From positions 1-5,490 of the forward strand of contig JADDQT010000153.1 in the NCBI GenBank assembly GCA_016781225.1: DNA of 5,490 nucleotides. The letters are read 5' to 3'. The position numbers and the translations under genes were made by a program. Each line of letters starts with the position of its first letter. Positions within the stretch are counted from its first letter, which is position 1. Below, piece by piece: positions 1 through 4,423 of this stretch. The DNA is from Actinomycetota bacterium (GTDB lineage Bacteria > Actinomycetota > Acidimicrobiia > Acidimicrobiales > GCA-2861595). The notes beneath the pieces are model-generated. The model ran no database searches and was not told the DNA's origin. It saw only the letters and a program-made list of their open reading frames with translations.

Positions 1-1
1 G

Positions 2-931
2 ACCCTGCTGGTGAACGCCGTCAACTCTGCGGACAGTAACGGCCCGGCCCGGCGGTTCTCCGAGCAGACCTACCTGGACCGCATGCGCCCGCTGGTGCTG
101 CGTTCCACCGAGCAGGGGGCGGAGCTCTCTCGGGTCCGCTCCCAAGCCCTTCGCCTCGGGCGCGAAGCAGTGCAGCGCCAGCTCGTGCGGGTGACCGAGG
201 ACGCTCGGGCGGTGCTGGACGAGGTCCAGCGGGCCGACTCCCCCGAGTCCCTGTCGGCGGCCCGCAGCATCCTGGTGACCACCATGGCGGTCCGGGCTCG
301 GGTGGCCGTTGCAGCCCAGGACGGCTTCGCCCAGGCGTACGCCCCGGCGGCTACGGGTGCACCCGTCGACCTCCTGGTCCGCGCCGGCGAGCAGGCCGTG
401 GCCGCCGATCGCACTTACGAGGTCTTCCTCGAGTCGCTGCCAGCGGTGGAGGGTGCCCGCTCGGCGATCATGCCCGAGTCGAGGTGGGTTGCCGACGCCC
501 GCCTCTGGGACCGCGCCGAGCTCACGGTGTTCCTGGGAGCCTTGCGCTCCAGCGCCGTTCCCACGCCCGTCCACGAGCTCACCATGCTGGTGGTGACCAC
601 CAAGCCGCCGGCCGTGGGCACCGAGGGTCCGGCGTCGGTGCTGCCGGTCGTCCGGGCCTTCCAGCTCGAGGTGGTGGTGGCCAACGTGGGCAACGCCGCC
701 GAGCGCAAGGTCCCCGTGGTGGCGAGCCTCAGCAGCAGCAGCGGTCGCACCGAGACGGTGCAGGACTCGGTGGACCTGGAGCCGGGGCAGCGCGTGTCCC
801 TCGGCCTGAACGGACTGCGCTCCGTCCCTCCGGGTCCGGGGACGCTTCGGGTGGTGGTGGGCCCCGTCCCCGGCGAATCCAACACAGCCGACAACGAGCG
901 CAGCCAGCTCGTCGTTCTCCGAGGTAGCTGA
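2..931 (+). CDS. Partial protein with helical N-part and C-terminal CARDB-like domain (5' end cut by window)
   Basis: The frame is open from the window edge to a TGA at 929-931. A GTG at 11 could be a start, but no ribosome binding site precedes it, so I treat the gene as 5'-truncated. About 309 residues are visible. The first half is rich in Arg, Glu, Gln and Ala with helical heptad-like spacing (for example RVRSQALRLGREAVQRQLVR) and probably forms long helices or a coiled coil. The last 95 or so residues look like a beta-sandwich of the CARDB type: an ELVV-like strand, the VVVANVGNAAERKVPV core, a LEPGQRVSL turn, and a PGESNTADNE motif, which is typical of the last strands of this fold. CARDB domains are usually found in extracytoplasmic adhesion or binding proteins. 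An N-terminal membrane anchor upstream of the window is therefore likely but not visible. It converges on larC with only 10 bp between the stop codons. No specific function can be given. Confidence 0.72.
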   Translation, partial: TLLVNAVNSADSNGPARRFSEQTYLDRMRPLVLRSTEQGAELSRVRSQALRLGREAVQRQLVRVTEDARAVLDEVQRADSPESLSAARSILVTTMAVRARVAVAAQDGFAQAYAPAATGAPVDLLVRAGEQAVAADRTYEVFLESLPAVEGARSAIMPESRWVADARLWDRAELTVFLGALRSSAVPTPVHELTMLVVTTKPPAVGTEGPASVLPVVRAFQLEVVVANVGNAAERKVPVVASLSSSSGRTETVQDSVDLEPGQRVSLGLNGLRSVPPGPGTLRVVVGPVPGESNTADNERSQLVVLRGS

Positions 932-941
932 CCGCCCAGCG

Positions 942-2177
942 CTAGGCGTCCCTTCCCTCGGGTTTGCCGCCGTCGGGCTCGGGTTCGTCGTCTTCCTCGT
1001 CGGGCACGGCCGCCAGGCCACGGCGGGGGAAGTCGGCTTCGGCCCGCATGAGGACCTCGCGAAGCGGCAGGCCTGTTAAGCGAGCGGCCCGGGCGGCGTC
1101 GTCGTGCTCCACCTTCACCCGTCCGGGGCTGACCTTCACCCGCACCGGGTGGCCGTCGACGTTCGAGTGGGACTCGGTCCGCGCCGCCGGCCAACGCTGC
1201 AGCGTGGTGCCCCGCGTCCCGAGCGTGCCCGTCTCGGCGACGAGGGTGCGGGCCACCTGCTCGGCCAGCGCGGGATCGGAGAGGGCGCTCACGGTATACG
1301 CCGGGCGGCCCTTCTTCATGACGATCGGAGTCAGCCAGGCGTCATGGGCTCCCGCTTCGAGCAGCCGGGCCACGGCGTGGGAGAGGGCCTCGCCCGTGGC
1401 ATCGTCCACGTTGGCCTCCACGAGTACCACCGGCTGGCCTTCGTGGCGGTGGGCGCCGGCGGAGGCCGTCCCCAGCACCACCTGGGTGAGGTTGGGTAGG
1501 TCGTCGATCTCCCGTGACCCGGCGCCGAAGCCGGTGGCCTCGATGGTCATGGGGGGAAGGGGTCCGTAGCCCGCGGCGTTGGCGGCCAGCAGCGCTGCCC
1601 CCGTGGGCGTGGTCAGCTCGACGGTGACCTCCTGGCCGTAGGTGGGCGCGCCCCGCAAGAGCTCCACCACGGCCGGGGCGGGGTTCGGGAGCATGCCGTG
1701 GGCGCTTCGCACCATTCCCATGCCGGTGGCCACGGGACTGGCGAAGAGCTCGTCGACCTCCAACACCTCGAGTGCGGCACAGGTGCCCACGATGTCGACG
1801 ATGGCGTCCAGCCCGCCCACCTCGTGAAAGTGGACCGACGACGGAGGGCGACGGTGGAGGCGACCTTCGACGTCGGCCAGGGCGGCGAAGGTGGCCAGGG
1901 TGCGGTCCCGGACGCGGTCGGGCAGGCGGGCTTCCTCGATCATCCCCTCGATGTGGGCATGGGTGCGCACCACCGGCGTGTCCGCCGTGCCCACGTCGAT
2001 GCGCATGGCCGCGATGCCTCCCCGCTGCGTGGGGTGCGCCTCGAGCGTCCACCCGCTCACGGGGAGACGTTCGAGCAGGGCGGTCACCTCACCCAGGTCG
2101 GCACCGGCGTCGACCAGCGCGCCGAGGGCCATGTCACCGGCGATGCCGGCGAAGCAGTGGAACCAGGCCGTCGTCAT
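942..2177 (-). CDS. larC: LarC, CTP-dependent nickel insertase for the nickel-pincer cofactor
   Basis: 411 residues, the usual length for full LarC. The family inserts nickel into pyridinium-3,5-bisthiocarboxylic acid mononucleotide at the expense of CTP, the last step in making the NPN cofactor of LarA-type racemases; it is cytoplasmic. Family motifs in order: FHCFAGIAGDMALGALVDAG (6-25), HFHEVGGLDAIVDIVG (116-131), HGMLPNPAPA (160-169), ELTTPTGAALLA (187-198), then the C-terminal domain with VEANVDDATGE (253-263), DAWLTPIVMKKGRPAY (279-294), ETGTLGTR (315-322) and RVKVEHDD (353-360). Both domains (LarC1 and LarC2) are in one uninterrupted frame, unlike Lactobacillus plantarum, where they are split and joined by frameshifting. 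The frame is open for another 182 codons upstream, but that part only shadows larB. The ATG at 2177 overlaps the larB TGA as ATGA, has no clear Shine-Dalgarno of its own and starts exactly at the conserved N-terminus, so translation is probably coupled to larB. The last 20 or so residues form an acidic tail (DEEDDEPEPDGG). Confidence 0.95.
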   Translation of the reverse strand: MTTAWFHCFAGIAGDMALGALVDAGADLGEVTALLERLPVSGWTLEAHPTQRGGIAAMRIDVGTADTPVVRTHAHIEGMIEEARLPDRVRDRTLATFAALADVEGRLHRRPPSSVHFHEVGGLDAIVDIVGTCAALEVLEVDELFASPVATGMGMVRSAHGMLPNPAPAVVELLRGAPTYGQEVTVELTTPTGAALLAANAAGYGPLPPMTIEATGFGAGSREIDDLPNLTQVVLGTASAGAHRHEGQPVVLVEANVDDATGEALSHAVARLLEAGAHDAWLTPIVMKKGRPAYTVSALSDPALAEQVARTLVAETGTLGTRGTTLQRWPAARTESHSNVDGHPVRVKVSPGRVKVEHDDAARAARLTGLPLREVLMRAEADFPRRGLAAVPDEEDDEPEPDGGKPEGRDA

Positions 2178-2911
2178 CGCATCAGGCGGGCCACCGCGCA
2201 GGCAGCGCCGAAGCCGTTGTCGATGCCCACCACGGTGATGCCGGACGCGCACGAGGACAGCATCCCGAGCAGGGCGGTGACGCCTTCGAAGGAGGCGCCG
2301 TATCCCGCGCTGGTGGGGACGGCCACTACGGGACAGGCCGAGACGCCGCCCACGACGCTCGGCAGCGCCCCCTCCATTCCGGCGACGACCACGACCACGT
2401 CGGCGTCGGCCAGGTCGTCGAGGGTGGCCAGCAGCCGGTGCACGCCGGCCACACCGCAGTCGGCCACCAGATGGGGGCGGAAGCCGTAGGCCACCAGGGT
2501 GGCCTGGCACTCGTCGGCCACCGGGAGGTCGGCGGTGCCGGCGGTGATCACGACGATGTGACCCGGGCGCTCCGGCGAGGGCCGCCAGGTGAGGGTGCGG
2601 TCCACCCTGGTCCCGCCGGGATTGCGCTCCAAGGCGGCAGCAGCCTGATGGTCGTCGGACCTCGTGAGGAGTACGGGACCGCTGCCCGGCTCCGCCAAGA
2701 GCTCGGCCACGATGGCCACGCACTGCTCCGGCGTCTTGCCGGGGGCGTACACCGCTTCGGGCAGACCCTGGCGCAGCGGGCGGTGGTGGTCGACACGGGC
2801 GAAGCCCAGGTCGGCAAAGGGCAGCCGGCGGAGCCGGTGCACGGCCTCGTCGGGACCGACCGCGCCCGTGCGCACGTCGTCTAGGAGCTGGCGGAGGGTG
2901 GGCTCGTCCAT
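2174..2911 (-). CDS. larB: LarB, nicotinate adenine dinucleotide carboxylase/hydrolase
   Basis: 245 residues, typical of LarB. The enzyme carboxylates the pyridinium C5 of nicotinic acid adenine dinucleotide and cleaves the phosphoanhydride, giving the biscarboxylated mononucleotide that LarE and then LarC turn into the NPN cofactor. An N-terminal segment (MDEPTLRQLLDDVRTG, then FADLGFARVDHHR at 32-44 and PEAVYAPGKTPEQ at 51-63) precedes a PurE-like Rossmann domain with TAGTADLPVADE (123-134), ADCGVAGVHRLL (150-161), VAGMEGALPSVVGG (176-189), VPTSAGYGASFEG (198-210) and SSCASG (219-224). Cys221 matches the catalytic cysteine reported for L. plantarum LarB, as I recall it. The C-terminal IDNGFGA motif is present, but the Asn that usually precedes it is Gly (VVGIDNG). 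The gene is first in a larB-larC operon, divergent from pheA. ATG 2911 is supported by a GGGAGA about 11 nt upstream. Confidence 0.95.
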   Translation of the reverse strand: MDEPTLRQLLDDVRTGAVGPDEAVHRLRRLPFADLGFARVDHHRPLRQGLPEAVYAPGKTPEQCVAIVAELLAEPGSGPVLLTRSDDHQAAAALERNPGGTRVDRTLTWRPSPERPGHIVVITAGTADLPVADECQATLVAYGFRPHLVADCGVAGVHRLLATLDDLADADVVVVVAGMEGALPSVVGGVSACPVVAVPTSAGYGASFEGVTALLGMLSSCASGITVVGIDNGFGAACAVARLMR

Positions 2912-2922
2912 GGCAGCGCAGG

Positions 2923-2928
2923 TCTCCC
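2923..2928 (-). promoter_or_regulatory. larB ribosome binding site, half inside an inverted-repeat arm
   Basis: On the minus strand GGGAGA lies 11 nt upstream of the larB ATG. Its first three G residues (2928-2926) are the end of one arm of the inverted repeat at 2926-2959. A second, stronger anti-16S match, GGAGG at 2940-2936, sits in the loop of that repeat but is 24 nt from the ATG, too far to be used directly. If the larB mRNA begins upstream of 2959, folding would partly hide the usable site. Confidence 0.5.
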
Positions 2929-2959
2929 GTCCCCGCCTCCGATCAGGTCAGGGGACGGG
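2926..2959. repeat. Perfect 9-bp inverted repeat in the larB/pheA divergent control region
   Basis: The arms are CCCGTCCCC (2926-2934) and GGGGACGGG (2951-2959), exact reverse complements separated by 16 nt. Inside the spacer a further CCT/AGG pair (2936-2938 with 2945-2947) flanks a central GATC, so the whole element has near-dyad symmetry. It covers most of the 72 bp between the two divergent start codons. On the pheA side it occupies the place of the -35 element. On the larB side it runs into the ribosome binding site. It could be a DNA operator for a dimeric regulator, or a hairpin in the larB 5' leader. The repeat itself is seen directly; the role is inference. Confidence 0.6.
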
Positions 2960-2968
2960 TGAAGCTCG

Positions 2969-2974
2969 TATCCT
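2969..2974 (+). promoter_or_regulatory. Putative -10 element of a leaderless pheA promoter
   Basis: TATCCT fits the actinobacterial TANNNT -10 consensus and ends 9 nt before the pheA ATG, which would place transcription start at or within about three bases of the start codon. No recognisable TTGACA-like -35 is present 16-18 bp upstream; that position falls in the right part of the inverted repeat at 2926-2959. There is no Shine-Dalgarno within reach of the ATG, which agrees with a leaderless message. Confidence 0.42.
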
Positions 2975-2983
2975 GCCAAAGTC

Positions 2984-3925
2984 ATGAGCCGCATCGCGTT
3001 CCTCGGTCCCCCCGGCACCTTCACCGAGGAAGCGCTGCTGACCCAGCCCGACCTCGCCGATGCCGAGCTGGTGGAGCTGCGTTCGATGCCCGAGGTGCTC
3101 TCCGCCACGCAGGCCGGAGAGGTGGACCTGGGCTTCGTGGCTCTGGAGAACTCGATCGAGGGCACGGTCAACGTGAGCCTCGACTCGCTGGTCTTCGAGC
3201 ACGACGTGCTCATCCAGCGCGAGGTCGTGCTCGGGATCCGGCTCAATCTGATGGCGCCGAGCGGCATGCGCCTGGCCGACATCCGGCGGGTGGTGTCCTT
3301 CGACCCCGCCACCGCCCAGTGCCGGGAATGGCTGGGGGCCAACCTGCCTCATGCCGAGCTGGTGGCGGCCAACTCCACGGCCGAGGCGGCACAGGTGGTC
3401 GGGGAGGGCGGCGTCTCCGAGGCGGCGGCTGTGGGCAACGCCCTTGCCGCCAAGCTCTACGGCCTGGAGATCGTCGCCGCCGACATCGAGGACCATCCCG
3501 AGAACTCCACCCGCTTCGTACTGGTCGCCGCCGACGGCATCCCGGCGCCCACCGGCCACGACAAGACCAGCGTCGTGTGCTTCCAGGCCGCTGACCGACC
3601 GGGCAGCTTGCACGCCATCCTCGGCCAGTTCACGGCGCGCGACATCAACCTCACCAAGATCGAGTCACGCCCCACCAAGAAGGGTCTGGGGGACTACTGC
3701 TTCATCATCGACCTCGACGGCCACGTGGACGACGAGCCGGTGGCCGACTGCCTTCGCGATCTCCACGTCGCCCTGCCCGGCCTCAAGTTCCTGGGTTCCT
3801 ACCCCGCGGCCGGTGCCCACGGACCGACCAGGCGCCGAGACGCCGAGCAGGCGTGGCGCCAAGCGGACGAGTGGATCGCCTCGCTGCGACACAAGACGGG
3901 CGGTCGAAAGATGGACGGTGGCTGA
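2984..3925 (+). CDS. pheA: Prephenate dehydratase (monofunctional, with ACT domain)
   Basis: 313 residues. It converts prephenate to phenylpyruvate with loss of water and CO2, the committed step to phenylalanine in the cytoplasm. The catalytic lobes show FLGPPGTFTEEA (6-17), ALENSIEGTVNVSLD (53-67) and the catalytic NSTRF motif (174-178; Thr176 is the expected key residue). No chorismate mutase domain precedes them. An ACT domain follows (about 195-270) with DRPGSLH (204-210) and ESRP (227-230), the pair that forms the phenylalanine allosteric site, so feedback inhibition is expected. About 40 further residues end in a basic helix and tail. The start is firm: an in-frame TGA lies at 2960-2962 and the conserved N-terminus begins right at ATG 2984. 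One oddity: where most members have SHPQALAQC this protein has SFDPATAQC (105-113), losing the His. The stop codon lies inside a hairpin at 3915-3938. Confidence 0.96.
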   Translation: MSRIAFLGPPGTFTEEALLTQPDLADAELVELRSMPEVLSATQAGEVDLGFVALENSIEGTVNVSLDSLVFEHDVLIQREVVLGIRLNLMAPSGMRLADIRRVVSFDPATAQCREWLGANLPHAELVAANSTAEAAQVVGEGGVSEAAAVGNALAAKLYGLEIVAADIEDHPENSTRFVLVAADGIPAPTGHDKTSVVCFQAADRPGSLHAILGQFTARDINLTKIESRPTKKGLGDYCFIIDLDGHVDDEPVADCLRDLHVALPGLKFLGSYPAAGAHGPTRRRDAEQAWRQADEWIASLRHKTGGRKMDGG

Positions 3926-3938
3926 CGCGAGCCACCGT
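3915..3938 (+). terminator. Perfect 9-bp hairpin spanning the pheA stop codon; candidate U-less terminator
   Basis: ACGGTGGCT (3915-3923) pairs exactly with AGCCACCGT (3930-3938) around a 6-nt GACGCG loop; a G-U pair (3914/3939) can extend it. The first base of the pheA TGA closes the stem and the other two are in the loop. No T-run follows, as in many actinobacterial terminators. It could end the pheA transcript, protect its 3' end, or separate pheA from the tRNA gene 17 nt further on. Confidence 0.5.
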
Positions 3939-3944
3939 TAGCCT
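3939..3944 (+). promoter_or_regulatory. Possible -10 element for tRNA-Ser
   Basis: TAGCCT fits TANNNT and lies 10 nt before the mature 5' end of the tRNA, giving transcription start near 3951. No good -35 is seen; the upstream DNA is the hairpin at the end of pheA. The alternative is read-through from pheA and processing by RNase P. Confidence 0.22.
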
Positions 3945-3954
3945 TGGGCGACCG

Positions 3955-4037
3955 GGAGGGATGGCAGAGCGGCCGAATGCGAGGCTCTTGAAAAGCCTTG
4001 GACGAGAGTCCCGTGGGTTCAAATCCCACTCCCTCCG
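3955..4037 (+). tRNA. tRNA-Ser (anticodon UGA)
   Basis: The full cloverleaf can be drawn. The acceptor stem is GGAGGGA (3955-3961) with TCCCTCC (4030-4036) and G as discriminator. U8 and G9 follow. The D-stem is GCA/TGC (3964-3966, 3978-3980) with a GG in the loop. The anticodon stem is AGGCT/AGCCT (3982-3986, 3994-3998), and the 7-nt loop CTTGAAA contains anticodon TGA at 3989-3991. The long variable arm is GGAC-GAGA-GTCC (4000-4011), the class II mark of serine tRNAs. The T-stem is GTGGG/CCCAC (4013-4017, 4025-4029) with loop TTCAAAT. CCA is not encoded (GCCG follows), so it must be added after transcription. It decodes UCA and probably other UCN serine codons. Confidence 0.97.
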
Positions 4038-4050
4038 CCGTGGCACCGCA

Positions 4051-4085
4051 GCCCGGGAGCGAAGGGACGACCCCTCGCCCCGGGC
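4051..4085. terminator. Large hairpin between convergent genes; probable bidirectional terminator
   Basis: GCCCGGG (4051-4057) pairs exactly with CCCGGGC (4079-4085). After a single bulged A (4058) the stem continues with GCGA/TCGC (4059-4062, 4075-4078), one A-C mismatch, then GGG/CCC (4064-4066, 4071-4073), closing on a 4-nt ACGA loop. That makes 14 pairs, 13 of them G-C or C-G. It begins 14 nt after tRNA-Ser on the plus strand and 13 nt after the stop of the small minus-strand gene, so it is well placed to stop both transcripts. There is no T-run on either side. Confidence 0.7.
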
Positions 4086-4097
4086 CGGAGCTAGTGA

Positions 4098-4310
4098 CTA
4101 CTCGTCGGAGGAGAGCCTTTCGGCGAGGAGCTTCTTGGCCCGGTCGGCTCGGTTCCTCTCCTCCTCCTGCACATCCTTGAAGAACTGGACGAGTTCGTCG
4201 TCGCCCTCGGCGTCGGAGATGTAGGTGTCGTAGTTCTCGCCGCCCTGGAGGGCGTGGTAGAGGACGCTGGTGAGGTTGTAGTTCTTGTCCTTGGTCCCGG
4301 TTTCAGCCAT
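4098..4310 (-). CDS. Small acidic helical-hairpin protein, ferritin-like half-bundle (function unknown)
   Basis: 70 residues, ATG 4310 to TAG 4098-4100. The start is supported by AGGGAG (4326-4321) 10 nt upstream. The frame stays open much further upstream, but that part only shadows the glycosyltransferase gene. The protein reads as two amphipathic helices: KNYNLTSVLYHALQGGENYDTYISDAE (9-35) and DDELVQFFKDVQEEERNRADRAKKLLAERL (37-66), joined by a short Gly-Asp turn. The spacing of H19, E25, Y27, Y30 and E49-E51 and the phrase ELVQFFKDVQEEE recall one helix pair of rubrerythrin/ferritin-like proteins, but the usual ExxH iron ligand is not there (Arg falls at the His position). It may form a four-helix bundle as a dimer. 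Its lower G/C bias, with AAC, TAC and AAG codons, and its charge pattern indicate a real gene. The 113-bp upstream gap suggests its own promoter. I cannot name a function. Confidence 0.82.
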   Translation of the reverse strand: MAETGTKDKNYNLTSVLYHALQGGENYDTYISDAEGDDELVQFFKDVQEEERNRADRAKKLLAERLSSDE

Positions 4311-4351
4311 CGATGCAGTGCTCCCTGATCTAGGTGGATGTGGTGGTGCTG

Positions 4352-4383
4352 GTTGCTCAACCCCGGCGCGGGACAGTAGCAAC
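4352..4383. repeat. Imperfect dyad in the gap between the glycosyltransferase gene and the small ferritin-like gene
   Basis: GTTGCT (4352-4357) is the reverse complement of AGCAAC (4378-4383), and inside it CCCG (4362-4365) pairs with CGGG (4369-4372) around GCG. A smaller nearly perfect palindrome, GGTTG-CT-CAACC (4351-4362), overlaps the left arm. Placed 41 nt past the glycosyltransferase stop on the minus strand, the structure may be its terminator. It may instead be an operator for the small gene, since it encloses that gene's likely -10. Confidence 0.35.
4373..4378 (-). promoter_or_regulatory. Possible -10 element of the small ferritin-like gene
   Basis: On the minus strand TACTGT (4378-4373) fits TANNNT and lies 62 nt before the ATG at 4310, leaving a leader of roughly 55 nt with a good ribosome binding site at 4326-4321. 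No clear -35 partner was found at 16-18 bp. The element sits inside the dyad at 4352-4383. Confidence 0.25.
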
Positions 4384-4423
4384 ACAGGGGTCGATGCGAG
4401 GCGCCGTCGAGTTGGTTCCCCGG

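Noticed and set aside
932..948. Short CGCC/GGCG stem between the convergent stops
   Set aside because: Only four pairs with an 8-nt loop; too weak to call a terminator in DNA of this composition.
415..1194. 259-residue minus-strand frame across the end of the CARDB gene and the end of larC
   Set aside because: It is out of frame with larC, antisense to the first gene and of biased composition; chance open frame.
2178..2723. 182-codon upstream extension of the larC frame
   Set aside because: It overlaps larB in another frame, is Arg/Gly-rich without motifs, and the conserved LarC N-terminus begins exactly at ATG 2177.
1698..2884. Long plus-strand open frames (263 and 370 residues) opposite larB and larC
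   Set aside because: They are Arg/Gly/Ala/His-rich, low-complexity translations without family motifs, lie antisense to two firmly identified genes, and are expected by chance in very GC-rich DNA where stops are rare.
942..2911. Possible new multi-gene system built on larBC
   Set aside because: Both proteins match known NPN-cofactor enzymes along their whole length, and neither flank holds a co-directional partner in this window.
2948..3613. 221-residue minus-strand open frame opposite pheA
   Set aside because: Antisense shadow of a confident gene; no domain pattern and no ribosome binding site.
3955..4037. tRNA 3' end as an integration site for a mobile element
   Set aside because: No integrase gene, no repeat of the tRNA 3' segment elsewhere in the window, and the downstream DNA is a terminator hairpin followed by ordinary genes.
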